From assembly GCA_964529325.1 (NCBI GenBank), contig CAZGWH010000005.1:1-64000 (forward strand): a stretch of DNA of 64,000 bases. Reading direction: 5' to 3'. The notes under the pieces were generated by a model. The model was not told the DNA's origin. It saw nothing but the letters and a program-made list of their open reading frames with translations, and did not search any database. Shown one piece after another: positions 45,691 through 54,898 of this stretch. The position numbers were made by a program, and so were the translations under genes. The number at the start of each line of letters is the position of its first letter. The stretch's first letter is position 1. The stretch comes from GCA-2689995 sp964529325. Its GTDB lineage: Bacteria; Fidelibacterota; Marinisomatia; SCGC-AAA003-L08; GCA-2689995.

Positions 45691-45807
45691 ATTTATATTT
45701 AATGAAAAAAAACTCTCCATAAATGACAATCAATAATCTTGTATTTATAAATAATAGGGTTTTATATTACTATGCTTTGCCCATTGCTAAATTTGGTATT
45801 TTAATAT

Positions 45808-47121
45808 ATGTTTGAACAACTTCAAAATAGATTACACAATGTAGTCAAGACTTTAAAGGGTCATGGAAAGATTACAGAAAGTAATGTAACAGAAGCTTCT
45901 AGAGAAATTAGAAGAGCATTACTTGAAGCTGATGTAAACTTTAAAGTTGCTCGGGATTTTATTAAAAGAGTCCAAGAAAAAGCAACGGGTGAAAAAGTAA
46001 TTCGGTCAATATCACCGGGACAGCAATTCATTAAAATTTTAAATGATGAATTAACAGAATTTCTTGGTGGTGATTCAGTTGAAATAAAATTTAATTCAAT
46101 AGGACCGACAACAATTTTAATGGCAGGTTTGCAAGGTTCAGGTAAAACAACGACGACTGCAAAGCTGGCAAGTTTTTTGAAAAAGAAATATCGGAAAAAT
46201 CCAATATTAATTGCTGCAGATTTACAACGACCAGGTGCTGTTGACCAATTAAAAGTGATGGCCAAAAAAGCAGAAGTTGATTATTATTGTGAATATATCA
46301 AAGATGTATTGCAAGTTGTAAAAAATGGCTTAAAAAAAGCAAAAGATAATCAAAATGATGTGATAATTATTGATACGGCAGGTCGGTTACATATAGATGC
46401 AGAATTAATGGAAGAGTTGAAAAAAGTAATTTCATTATCAACTCCTGATGAAATTTTATATGTAGCAGATGGAATGACTGGTCAAGATGCTGTTAATTCA
46501 TCAAAAGCATTTAATGATGAAATTGATATCTCTGGTATTGTGTTGACCAAAATGGATGGTGATTCTCGTGGTGGTGCAGCATTATCAATTCGAAAAGTAA
46601 CAGGTAAATCAATTAAATTTATTGGTACTGGTGAAGGATTGGATGGATTAGAAATTTTTCATCCAAATCGGCTTGCAAATCGAATACTTGGAATGGGTGA
46701 TGTAATATCTTTAGTTGAAAAAGCTCAAGAAGTGATTAATACTGAAGAAGCTGAAAAACTTGCTAAACGAATGGTGAGTAAAGAATTTAATTTTGAAGAT
46801 TTTCAACAACAGATGAAACAGATTCAAAAAATGGGATCTATTTCTGATATTATGAAAATGGTACCAGGTATGAATAAAATGCCTGTCGGTGATGTGAACG
46901 AAAAACAACTAATATGGGTTGATGCGATGATTAGTTCAATGACTGTAAAAGAGAGACAGAACCCTAATATTATTAATGGGTCAAGACGAAAAAGAATTGC
47001 AAAAGGAAGTGGAAGAAGCCTCTTCGAAATAAATCAATTACTGAAACAATTCTTCCAAATGAAGAAAATGATGGCTGGATTCAGTAAAAAAGGATTCAAG
47101 AGGATGCCGTTTAACTTATAA
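45808..47121 (+). CDS. ffh: Signal recognition particle GTPase Ffh
   Basis: Ffh binds signal sequences of nascent membrane proteins and, with 4.5S RNA and FtsY, delivers them to SecYEG. The 437-aa protein has an N domain, a G domain with GLQGSGKTTT (about residues 108-117) and DTAGR, and a methionine-rich M domain with MVPGMNKM and the RRKRIAKGSG RNA-binding helix. It heads the ffh-rpsP-khpA-rimM-trmD-rplS operon. Confidence 0.98.
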   Translation: MFEQLQNRLHNVVKTLKGHGKITESNVTEASREIRRALLEADVNFKVARDFIKRVQEKATGEKVIRSISPGQQFIKILNDELTEFLGGDSVEIKFNSIGPTTILMAGLQGSGKTTTTAKLASFLKKKYRKNPILIAADLQRPGAVDQLKVMAKKAEVDYYCEYIKDVLQVVKNGLKKAKDNQNDVIIIDTAGRLHIDAELMEELKKVISLSTPDEILYVADGMTGQDAVNSSKAFNDEIDISGIVLTKMDGDSRGGAALSIRKVTGKSIKFIGTGEGLDGLEIFHPNRLANRILGMGDVISLVEKAQEVINTEEAEKLAKRMVSKEFNFEDFQQQMKQIQKMGSISDIMKMVPGMNKMPVGDVNEKQLIWVDAMISSMTVKERQNPNIINGSRRKRIAKGSGRSLFEINQLLKQFFQMKKMMAGFSKKGFKRMPFNL

Positions 47122-47138
47122 GTGAATAAGGAGAACAG

Positions 47139-47813
47139 TTGGCTGTTCGTATTAGAATGAAAAGGCTCGGTCGCCGTAAAAGACCATTTTATCGATTGGT
47201 TGCAATCGATTCAAAAACAAGAAGAGAAGGTGTTGAAATTGAAAGATTAGGATGGTTTGATCCTTTAAATAAGGATAATCATTTTAACTTGAATGAAGAC
47301 CGTATTAAACATTGGTTAGGAATTGGTGCAAGCGCATCTCATGCTGCCAAAGGATTATTCAAAAAAGCAGGTTTGTCATATAAGTGGCATTTAGAAAAAA
47401 ATGGTGCATCAGAAGAAGAAGTTACACTATTATTGGAAAAATGGCATTCAAATAAATCTTTAAAAGCTGAGAATACAAAAGAAGTTCCAGTGGTTGAAGA
47501 AGCACCTGTAGAAAATCTTGAATCAGATGAAGAAGTTGTTGAAGTTTCTGCCGAAAGCGAAACTGAAATTAACATTGTGGAAGAAACACCACCATCAACT
47601 AAAGAAAAAAAGGTTGAAGAAGCGAGTGCTGATAAACCTTCAAAAGATGCAAAACCCAAAGAATCTAAAGTAACTGAAAAGAAAGCTCCAAAAAAGGCTG
47701 AAAAGAAAGTTGCTAAAGAAGAAAAACCGGTTAAAGCAGAAAAGCCTGTTGATGAAAAATCTGAAAAAAAACTTGAAGCTGAAAAAAAATCGGCAAAGAA
47801 AGAAAGTGAATAA
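47139..47813 (+). CDS. rpsP: 30S ribosomal protein S16 with long charged C-terminal tail
   Basis: The first ~85 residues are ordinary S16: AVRIRMKRLGRRKRPFYR, the ERLGWFDPL region, and LGIGASAS. The protein is 224 aa, whereas S16 is usually 80-100. The extra ~110 residues are first acidic (E/V/T/S-rich), then lysine- and alanine-rich repeats of the KKAEKK type, and are probably disordered. Tails of this sort occur in some FCB bacteria. The start is TTG after AAGGAG. Confidence 0.95.
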   Translation: MAVRIRMKRLGRRKRPFYRLVAIDSKTRREGVEIERLGWFDPLNKDNHFNLNEDRIKHWLGIGASASHAAKGLFKKAGLSYKWHLEKNGASEEEVTLLLEKWHSNKSLKAENTKEVPVVEEAPVENLESDEEVVEVSAESETEINIVEETPPSTKEKKVEEASADKPSKDAKPKESKVTEKKAPKKAEKKVAKEEKPVKAEKPVDEKSEKKLEAEKKSAKKESE

Positions 47814-47831
47814 TCAGGTTAGGAGTTAAGT

Positions 47832-48065
47832 TTGAAAGAGTTACTTGAAGATATAATTAAAGCAATTGTAGATGATGTTGATGCGGTAAAGGTAAATATT
47901 TTAGATACTGAAAGCACAACTATTTATGAATTGCATGTAGCCAAAGAAGATGTAGGAAAGGTAATTGGTAAGAAAGGGCGAAATATTACAGCTCTGAGAA
48001 TTATTCTTTCTGCGGGTACATCTAAAGCAGGAGATAAAAGAGCACTTCTGGAAGTTGTCGACTAA
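47832..48065 (+). CDS. khpA: KH domain RNA-binding protein KhpA
   Basis: The 77-aa protein is a single KH domain with the GxxG loop in GKVIGKKGRNI (about residues 38-48). KhpA homologues bind RNA and affect cell size and translation in firmicutes. The gene uses TTG after TTAGGAG and overlaps the rimM start by 11 nt. Its place between rpsP and rimM is conserved. Confidence 0.93.
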   Translation: MKELLEDIIKAIVDDVDAVKVNILDTESTTIYELHVAKEDVGKVIGKKGRNITALRIILSAGTSKAGDKRALLEVVD

Positions 48066-48579
48066 AAGACAGCTTAAATTTATCAAATCAGGTCATCTGA
48101 AAAATCCATATAAGGATAATGGTGATATGGTTTGTAAACTTTTTAATCAGGAAAATGATTTATTAATCCCTGATAAAGAAGTTTGGGTGAAATTAGCAGA
48201 TGATGAGTTTTTACCTGCAGTCATTGAGAAAATTGAGAAGTTTAATAGTCGGCATTTAGTCAGATTTAAAAATGTGAAATCAGCTGATGATGCTATTTTA
48301 TTTCAACATGGTGAAATTCTAATCGAAAAAGAAATTGATGAGAATATCATCAATGATGCAGACCCTATAAATTATATGGGATTTGAAGTTTTAAATGAAT
48401 CAAAACAAAAAATTGGTTTTGTGAAAGATACATTTGAAATTCCAGGAAACCCATTATTGATGATTGAAATGGATGAAAAAGAAGTGATGGTGCCAATTGC
48501 GGAAGAATTTATCCAGCTTTTTGATATAGAGAATCGGAAAATAATTGTTCGTCAAATAGATGAATTATTAGGATTATAA
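48055..48579 (+). CDS. rimM: Ribosome maturation factor RimM
   Basis: RimM assists assembly of the 30S head around S19. The 174-aa protein has a divergent N-terminal domain (KSGHLKNPYKDNG where the family usually reads a G-x-x-HGL-G pattern) and a PRC-barrel C-terminal domain with GFEVLNE, PGNPLLMIEMDEKEVMVP and a terminal LLGL. Context (khpA upstream, trmD downstream) carries much of the call. The start is TTG inside khpA. Confidence 0.85.
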   Translation: MSTKRQLKFIKSGHLKNPYKDNGDMVCKLFNQENDLLIPDKEVWVKLADDEFLPAVIEKIEKFNSRHLVRFKNVKSADDAILFQHGEILIEKEIDENIINDADPINYMGFEVLNESKQKIGFVKDTFEIPGNPLLMIEMDEKEVMVPIAEEFIQLFDIENRKIIVRQIDELLGL

Positions 48580-49275
48580 ATGGAAATTCATTTTATATCT
48601 CCTTTCGATAAAATTGCACAAGTAACTTTAAATGAAAGTATTTTAGGGCGTGCAAATCGAAATGGGATTGTGAAATATCATTTTTATAATTTATATGATT
48701 TTGCAGATCCTCCTCATCACAGTATTGATGATTCACCATTTGGTGGAGGTGTGGGGATGATTCTTAAACCTGAACCAATTTTTAGAATTATTGATAAAAT
48801 AATAGATGAAAATTCAGATCGAAATAAATATAGAGTTTTATTTCCAACACCTGATGGTAAGGTTTTTAATCAACAAATTGCAAAAGAATTATCTTTAGAA
48901 GAAAATGTAATATTTATTTCTGGACATTATAAAGGATTGGATCAACGCGTTAGGGATGAATTTGTGACAGATGAAATTTCTATTGGAGATTATGTTTTAA
49001 CGGGAGGTGATTTACCATCGCTTGTTATTATTGATTCAATTGTTAGATTAATTCCAGGTGTGATTGGCAAGATTGAGTCTGCCGAAACCGATTCTTTTAC
49101 AAATCCATTATTGGATTACCCTCATTATACAAGACCTGAAAACTTTAGAGGGTTAAAAGTACCTGAAGTGTTGCTTTCAGGGCATCACGGTAAAATAGAA
49201 AATTGGCGACAAGAAAAAAGATTTGAGAAAACGAAAACGCGCAGACCAGATTTGTTAGCGAAAATTAAAAATTAA
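48580..49275 (+). CDS. trmD: tRNA (guanine-N1)-methyltransferase TrmD
   Basis: TrmD methylates G37 next to the anticodon to prevent frameshifting. The 231-aa protein has the SPOUT knot region with SIGDYVLTGGDLPSLVIID and the DDSPFGGGVGM substrate loop (about residues 50-60). Its C-terminal helical domain has LLSGHHGKIENWR. It starts immediately after the rimM stop. Confidence 0.97.
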   Translation: MEIHFISPFDKIAQVTLNESILGRANRNGIVKYHFYNLYDFADPPHHSIDDSPFGGGVGMILKPEPIFRIIDKIIDENSDRNKYRVLFPTPDGKVFNQQIAKELSLEENVIFISGHYKGLDQRVRDEFVTDEISIGDYVLTGGDLPSLVIIDSIVRLIPGVIGKIESAETDSFTNPLLDYPHYTRPENFRGLKVPEVLLSGHHGKIENWRQEKRFEKTKTRRPDLLAKIKN

Positions 49276-49292
49276 TATGAATGGAGGCAACC

Positions 49293-49643
49293 ATGGATAA
49301 AGTAGCCATAGCGACAAAAGAATTAATGAAAACAGATTTACCTGAATTTAGAACGGGTGATTCTGTAGCTGTTGGTGTAAAAGTTATAGAAGGAAATAGA
49401 TCTAGGGTTCAGGTCTTTGAAGGAGTTGTAATTTCAATTTCTGCAGGACATGGATTAGATAAATCCTTTACGGTTAGAAAAATTTCTAACGGTGTAGGAG
49501 TTGAAAGAATATTTCCTTATCACTCACCTAATTTAGATTATATTAAAGTCGTAAAACTTGGGAAAGTGAGAAGAGCTAAAATATATTACCTTCGGGAATT
49601 AAAAGGTAAGGCCGCTCGAATTAAAGAGAGAGCTCGGAAATAA
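49293..49643 (+). CDS. rplS: 50S ribosomal protein L19
   Basis: L19 lies at the 30S-50S interface. I place the start at ATG 49293 because GGAGG (49283-49287) lies 5 nt before it; the upstream ATGs at 49277 and 49281 would put this site inside the gene. The resulting 116-aa protein has the RTGDSVAVGVKVIEGNRSRVQVFEG core and the KLGKVRRAKIYYLRELKGKAARIKE tail. It ends the operon in front of a strong terminator. Confidence 0.95.
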   Translation: MDKVAIATKELMKTDLPEFRTGDSVAVGVKVIEGNRSRVQVFEGVVISISAGHGLDKSFTVRKISNGVGVERIFPYHSPNLDYIKVVKLGKVRRAKIYYLRELKGKAARIKERARK

Positions 49644-49653
49644 AAATAAAAAT

Positions 49654-49683
49654 AAAAAAGCTCCTGATGGAGCTTTTTTTTTT
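49654..49683 (+). terminator. Rho-independent terminator after rplS
   Basis: The stem AAAAAAGCTCC (49654-49664) pairs with GGAGCTTTTTT (49669-49679) around TGAT and runs into a T tract. It closes the ffh-rplS operon. The next gene begins 80 nt later. Confidence 0.92.
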
Positions 49684-49762
49684 AGATTTTAAATATTCTT
49701 CTTGGTAAGCGTTTATTTCTAATTCTATTTTACATTTACAATATTAACCAACAATTAATTAA

Positions 49763-51379
49763 ATGGACTATAAAAAATTATATTTAAATTTAATAGATAG
49801 AGTCAAACAATTAAATAAAATTGGTTTAGCATTATCTACAGAAAAAAATACCGATAAATTATTTGAAATGATATTGGATGAGTCAACCAAAATTTCAAAT
49901 GCCGCAGGTAGCACATTATATCAATCTAAAAATAATAAATTATTTTTTAGCATTATTAAAAATGAACCATTAAATATTTGGCAGGGTGGAATATCTGGGA
50001 ATGAAATAAATTTTCCGCCTATTAAATTGAATTTAGAAAATGGAGATAAAAATTTATTAAATGTTTGTGCCTATTCTGCAATTACAGGCGATGCAGTAAA
50101 TATTAAGGATGCTTATAAAATAAAACAGTTTGACTTTTCAGGTATGAAAAAATTTGATAAAGCAACAGGGTTTAAATCTCAATCGAGTTTAACGGTTCCA
50201 ATGAAAGATCATGAAAGTGAGACTATTGGTGTAATACAATTATTTAATGCAAGAGATGAGAATGGTAATGTGATTTCATTTTCAGAAGAAGTCATTGAAG
50301 AGATAGAATCTCTTGCATCTCAAGGAGCAATTTCATTAAGTAATAAAAAATTAGTTGATGATCTCCAAGAATTATTTGAGTCATTTATTAAATTAATTGC
50401 ACTTGCAATCGACAGGAAATCTGAATATACAGGCGGACATTGTCAACGCGTACCCGAATTAACTATGATGCTTGCAGAGGCATTAGAAAGACAGACAACA
50501 GGTAAATTTAAAGATTTTAAAATGACCGATGATGAAAAGTATGAACTTAAAATTGCAGCATGGTTACATGATTGTGGGAAAGTTGCTACTCCTGTACATG
50601 TCGTTGATAAATCTACAAAATTAGAAACTATTTTCGATCGGATAGAATTAATTAAAACCCGTTTTCAATCCGTTAAAGATCAACGGAAAATTGAATTTTT
50701 ATCAGATAAAATTTTACTATTAGAAAATGGAAATATATCCGAATTAAATAAAATAACAAAAACATACAATTTAGATATTAGCGAATTAAATTCTGATTTA
50801 GATTTAATTGTGAAGTTTAATTTAGGTGCTGAGTTTATGCCCATTGAGATTCAAAATAAGATAAAAAAAATGGGTAACAAAACATGGGTTGAAAATGGGA
50901 TTAAAAAACCATTATTAACTCAAAATGAAATTGAAAACTTAACTATTTCTAAAGGTACTTTAAATCCTGCCGAAAGAGAAGAGATTAATAATCATATTGT
51001 AGTTACTCTTGAAATGCTAAATAATTTACCATATCCAAAACATTTAAAAAAGGTGCCTGAATTTGCTGGTGGTCATCATGAAAAAATTGATGGAACAGGA
51101 TATCCAATGGGTTTATCGGGTAATGAAATGAGTACTCAGGCAAAAGTAATGGCTGTAGCTGACATTTATGAAGCTTTAACTGCAAAAGATAGACCATATA
51201 AAAAGGGTAAAAAACTTTCTGAATCCATGCGTATTTTAGGATTTATGAAAAATGATTATCATATTGACAAAGATATTTTCGAAATTTTTGTTAAAGAAAA
51301 AGTGTACAAACAATATGCTGATTTATATGTTGCAGAAGATCAACATGATAAAGTGAATGAATTAGAATTAATAAACTAA
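49763..51379 (+). CDS. GAF and HD-GYP domain protein, putative cyclic-di-GMP phosphodiesterase
   Basis: The 538-aa protein has an N-terminal GAF-type sensor region (about residues 20-195) and a C-terminal HD-GYP domain. Metal motifs are HDCGK at 269-273 and HHEKIDGTGYP at 438-448. Between them lies an insertion of about 100 residues, longer than usual. No membrane segment is seen, so it is cytosolic. HD-GYP proteins usually hydrolyse cyclic di-GMP, but I see no diguanylate cyclase nearby. Its stop overlaps the next start by one base. Confidence 0.88.
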   Translation: MDYKKLYLNLIDRVKQLNKIGLALSTEKNTDKLFEMILDESTKISNAAGSTLYQSKNNKLFFSIIKNEPLNIWQGGISGNEINFPPIKLNLENGDKNLLNVCAYSAITGDAVNIKDAYKIKQFDFSGMKKFDKATGFKSQSSLTVPMKDHESETIGVIQLFNARDENGNVISFSEEVIEEIESLASQGAISLSNKKLVDDLQELFESFIKLIALAIDRKSEYTGGHCQRVPELTMMLAEALERQTTGKFKDFKMTDDEKYELKIAAWLHDCGKVATPVHVVDKSTKLETIFDRIELIKTRFQSVKDQRKIEFLSDKILLLENGNISELNKITKTYNLDISELNSDLDLIVKFNLGAEFMPIEIQNKIKKMGNKTWVENGIKKPLLTQNEIENLTISKGTLNPAEREEINNHIVVTLEMLNNLPYPKHLKKVPEFAGGHHEKIDGTGYPMGLSGNEMSTQAKVMAVADIYEALTAKDRPYKKGKKLSESMRILGFMKNDYHIDKDIFEIFVKEKVYKQYADLYVAEDQHDKVNELELIN

Positions 51380-51645
51380 TGTCAAAATTAGATTTATCTA
51401 TTTTGACAGATAAAGAAATTGAAGATGAAATTTTTAAAATTCAAAATTGGATAGAGATTGAAAAATCAAATGGAAGAAATGTAGATGAAATTCTTGATAA
51501 TTCAATTATCATTGATGAGTTTGAGAAATATTTTTCAGATGAAGAATTTAGCATTTTTATTCTAACTGTCTTGAATAATTTTAAATCAAAAGAAATAATT
51601 GACATGCTAATTAATGTGATAAAAAACTCAAAAAAATTAATTTGA
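51379..51645 (+). CDS. Unknown 88-aa acidic protein
   Basis: I do not recognise this gene. The protein is acidic and predicted mostly helical, rich in Ile, Glu, Asn and Lys, with no cysteine, no membrane helix and no signal peptide. It begins in the stop codon of the HD-GYP gene and ends 5 nt before selA. It may be a partner of either neighbour. The tight coupling and the shared AT-rich codon use suggest a real gene. Confidence 0.65.
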   Translation: MSKLDLSILTDKEIEDEIFKIQNWIEIEKSNGRNVDEILDNSIIIDEFEKYFSDEEFSIFILTVLNNFKSKEIIDMLINVIKNSKKLI

Positions 51646-51650
51646 TTTGA

Positions 51651-53027
51651 ATGAATAATAAAAAATTAAGAAATTTACCATCTGTTAGTGATATTTTGGA
51701 TTCTATAAATGCAATTCAATATAATTTACCTTACCATTTAATTCTAAAAAAAATTAGACAATCAATTTCTGAATTTAGAAATGAAATAATGAATGGAAAC
51801 GAATTAACAGTTACTGATTTAATTCCAAAAATAAAAAATGAATTAGAAAAACTAAATTCGTCTTCCTTACAATCTGTAATTAATGGTACAGGAATTATTT
51901 TACATACAGGCTTAGGTCGAGCACCTATTTCAGAAGAAATATTAAATAATTCATTCGAAAAATTATCTGGATATATTAATATTGAATTAGATCTAAATAA
52001 TGGGAATAGAGGTGAAAGAGCGAATCATATAAACTTACTATTAGATGGATTAACTGGAAGTAAGGAATCTGTAGTTGTAAATAATAATGCCTCCGCTGTG
52101 TTATTAACATTAAATACATTTGGTGAGAAAAAAGAAGTAATTGTGAGTAGAGGTGAGCAAGTTGAAATTGGTGGTTCTTTTCGAATTCCAGATGTAATTA
52201 ATAAAGCAGGTTGCCATTTAGTTGAAGTTGGTACAACAAATAGAACTCATTTAAAAGATTATCAAAATGCAATAACTAAACAAACAGGATTACTTCTTGT
52301 TGCCCATACGAGTAATTATATTGTAAAAGGATTTACTAAATCAGTAGAAATTGAAGAACTTGTTTTATTAGCGAAAAAGAGAAAGATACCACTTATTATT
52401 GATCTTGGGAGTGGTGCATTAGCTGAATTACAAAAACTCGGTTTACCATTTGAACCTGTCGTTCAATTTTATATAAAAGCTGGAGTTGATGCAGTTACCT
52501 TTAGCGGTGATAAACTCCTCGGAGGACCACAATGTGGAATTATCTGTGGGAAACAGGGTGTAATTAAGAAAATACGAAATAATGCGTTATATAGGGCATT
52601 ACGGTGTGATAAAATAATATATACAATTTTAGAAGAAACACTTAGAACCTATTATAATTCTACAATAATTAAATCGGAAAATTTAACATGGACACTCTTT
52701 CAACGAAAAATGATTGATTTAGAGGAAATTGGTAATTTCATACTCTCAAACCTATCATCTAAAATTTTAAAGAATTCTGGATTAAAATTAATTAATTCAA
52801 TAGTTGAGGCAGGAAGCGGGTCATTACCCACTCAGAATATTGAAAGTAGAGCCTTAAGTTTTAAATCTAAATTATTCAAACCTAAACAAATACATCTAAA
52901 ATTTTTATCACAAAAACCAGCTATTTTAGGATATATTCATAACAACCAATTTAATATTGATTTAAAAGCAGTACTAAAAAATCAACAAGACTATCTATTA
53001 AAATCAATAACGGAAATATTTAGTTGA
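51651..53027 (+). CDS. selA: L-seryl-tRNA(Sec) selenium transferase SelA
   Basis: SelA converts Ser-tRNA(Sec) to Sec-tRNA(Sec) using selenophosphate. The 458-aa protein has an N-terminal helical domain, the INGTGIILHTGLGRAP segment (about residues 83-98) and the PLP-binding lysine in TFSGDKLLGGPQ (Lys288). The length is normal. The stop overlaps the selB TTG start by four bases. selC and selD are not in the window but must exist for the pathway to work. Confidence 0.97.
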   Translation: MNNKKLRNLPSVSDILDSINAIQYNLPYHLILKKIRQSISEFRNEIMNGNELTVTDLIPKIKNELEKLNSSSLQSVINGTGIILHTGLGRAPISEEILNNSFEKLSGYINIELDLNNGNRGERANHINLLLDGLTGSKESVVVNNNASAVLLTLNTFGEKKEVIVSRGEQVEIGGSFRIPDVINKAGCHLVEVGTTNRTHLKDYQNAITKQTGLLLVAHTSNYIVKGFTKSVEIEELVLLAKKRKIPLIIDLGSGALAELQKLGLPFEPVVQFYIKAGVDAVTFSGDKLLGGPQCGIICGKQGVIKKIRNNALYRALRCDKIIYTILEETLRTYYNSTIIKSENLTWTLFQRKMIDLEEIGNFILSNLSSKILKNSGLKLINSIVEAGSGSLPTQNIESRALSFKSKLFKPKQIHLKFLSQKPAILGYIHNNQFNIDLKAVLKNQQDYLLKSITEIFS

Positions 53028-54898
53028 ATCAAATTGTTATCGGAATGGCTGGTCATATTGACCATGGCAAAACATCTCTTGTAAAAGCATTAACTGGAAC
53101 AAATACTGATAATTTAGAAGAAGAGCTTCGCCGGGGAATGACCATTGATTTAGGATTTGCTTTTTTAAATGATGAGATTACACTAATTGATGTTCCTGGT
53201 CATGAAAAATTTGTAAAAAATATGATGGCTGGAGCGAGTGGTATTGATGGTGCAATATTAGTAATTGCTGCTGATGATGGTATTATGCCACAGACTAAAG
53301 AGCATTTTGAAATATTAAATTTATTAGGGATACAAAATGTAATTGTTGCTCTTAATAAAATTGATTTAGCAGATTTAGAATGGATTGAATTAGTAGAAAT
53401 GGAAATTCATGATTTACTTTTGGAAGCAGAAATTGATGAGTTTTCAATAATTCAGGTGTCAGCAATACAAAATAAAGGTATTGATAAATTAAAAACAGCT
53501 ATTATTGAATTATCACAAATGATCCCATCAAAAATTGATAATGGTATTTTTAGGCTTCCAGTTGATCGTGTTTTTACAATTCAAGGATTTGGTACAGTTG
53601 TTACTGGAACTGTACAATCTGGAAGTATAAAAGTTGGTCAGGAAATCGAAATAATTCCTGGAAATATAAAAGTAAAAGTCCGTGGGATTCAAAGCCATGA
53701 AACAAAAACAAATCAAGTTAATTTAGGCGATAGAGCCGCAATTAATTTTCAAGGCCTAAATAAAAATTCGATAAAACGAGGATTTCAATGTACATCAATC
53801 GGATATTTATCATCTACAAAAGAAATTGGTGCAAATATCACAAATTTAAAAAATTCAAAAATTGAAATTAAACAAAACCAACGCGTGCGAATTCACTTAG
53901 GTACTCAAGAAGTAATGGCTAGAATTTCAATTTTAGATAAAAAGTTAATCAATTCAGGTGAAACTGCAACTGTGATAATAAAATTGGAAGAACCTTTAGT
54001 TGCAACAATGAACGATAGATTTATTATACGGCGGTTCTCACCTGTAGTTACTATTGGTGGCGGGCAAGTAATTGATGCACATTTTATTGGTAAATGGAGT
54101 GAAAAAAAAGAATATATAAAATCAATTTCTAAGTTTACAGATAATGAACGAATTATTAATATTATTCAATATCAAGGGGTAAATCCAATTGATAAAAAAA
54201 ATATTAATATTAAGTTTGGAATAGATAGCGATTTATTGAAAAAGAAAATTGCTCAATTTTCAGAAGCAAGATATATAAATGATAAAAATGAAACTTGGTT
54301 AGTCACTGAAAATCAATTAGATATGATTGATCATAAAATAATAAATATTTTAGAATTATTTCAGAAAAAAAATAGACTAAAATCAGGTGCTTTGTCTGAA
54401 GAAATATATCAACAAACTGGTGGGAATAAAAAATTTATAGAAAATCGATTAATATCTCTGGAGGATAAGAAAGCGATTAAACGCATTGGTGAATTTTGGA
54501 GTACTATAAATTTTGAAGTTCGGTTTTCAAATGAAGAAAATAAATTATACAATAAAATAATAACACAATTAAATAAAGAAGGTTTTCAATCTTCTAATTT
54601 AAATGATTTTTCTAAAACAACAGGTGTCATTGAATCGGAATTAATTCCGTTAATTAAAATTGGGGAAATGAAAAATGAAATTATTCGTTTGACTGAAACA
54701 TTAATGTTTACACAAAATAATTTTGATTTATTGAAAGAGAAAACAATTTCATTTTTATTAAAAAATAAATCTATTTCCATATCTGAATTTAAAGATATAG
54801 CAGAAACTTCCCGAAAATATGCTGTGCCCTTGCTTGAATATTTTGATCGTATAAAAATTACTTATCGTGATGGTAATGAAAGAAAATTATTAGGTTAA
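53024..54898 (+). CDS. selB: Selenocysteine-specific elongation factor SelB
   Basis: SelB carries Sec-tRNA to UGA codons marked by a SECIS hairpin. The 624-aa protein opens with an EF-Tu-like GTPase (AGHIDHGKTSL at residues 9-19, DVPGHEKFV, NKIDL), then beta domains 2-4 and C-terminal winged-helix domains that read the hairpin. The start is TTG inside the selA stop. Its stop overlaps mutS by one base. Its presence makes the SECIS-linked TGA codons at 38231 and 38240 functionally plausible. Confidence 0.97.
   Translation: MNQIVIGMAGHIDHGKTSLVKALTGTNTDNLEEELRRGMTIDLGFAFLNDEITLIDVPGHEKFVKNMMAGASGIDGAILVIAADDGIMPQTKEHFEILNLLGIQNVIVALNKIDLADLEWIELVEMEIHDLLLEAEIDEFSIIQVSAIQNKGIDKLKTAIIELSQMIPSKIDNGIFRLPVDRVFTIQGFGTVVTGTVQSGSIKVGQEIEIIPGNIKVKVRGIQSHETKTNQVNLGDRAAINFQGLNKNSIKRGFQCTSIGYLSSTKEIGANITNLKNSKIEIKQNQRVRIHLGTQEVMARISILDKKLINSGETATVIIKLEEPLVATMNDRFIIRRFSPVVTIGGGQVIDAHFIGKWSEKKEYIKSISKFTDNERIINIIQYQGVNPIDKKNINIKFGIDSDLLKKKIAQFSEARYINDKNETWLVTENQLDMIDHKIINILELFQKKNRLKSGALSEEIYQQTGGNKKFIENRLISLEDKKAIKRIGEFWSTINFEVRFSNEENKLYNKIITQLNKEGFQSSNLNDFSKTTGVIESELIPLIKIGEMKNEIIRLTETLMFTQNNFDLLKEKTISFLLKNKSISISEFKDIAETSRKYAVPLLEYFDRIKITYRDGNERKLLG

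Noticed and set aside
49281..49643. ATG 49281 as the rplS start
   Set aside because: The GGAGG site at 49283-49287 would be inside the gene; ATG 49293 fits it and gives the usual L19 N terminus.
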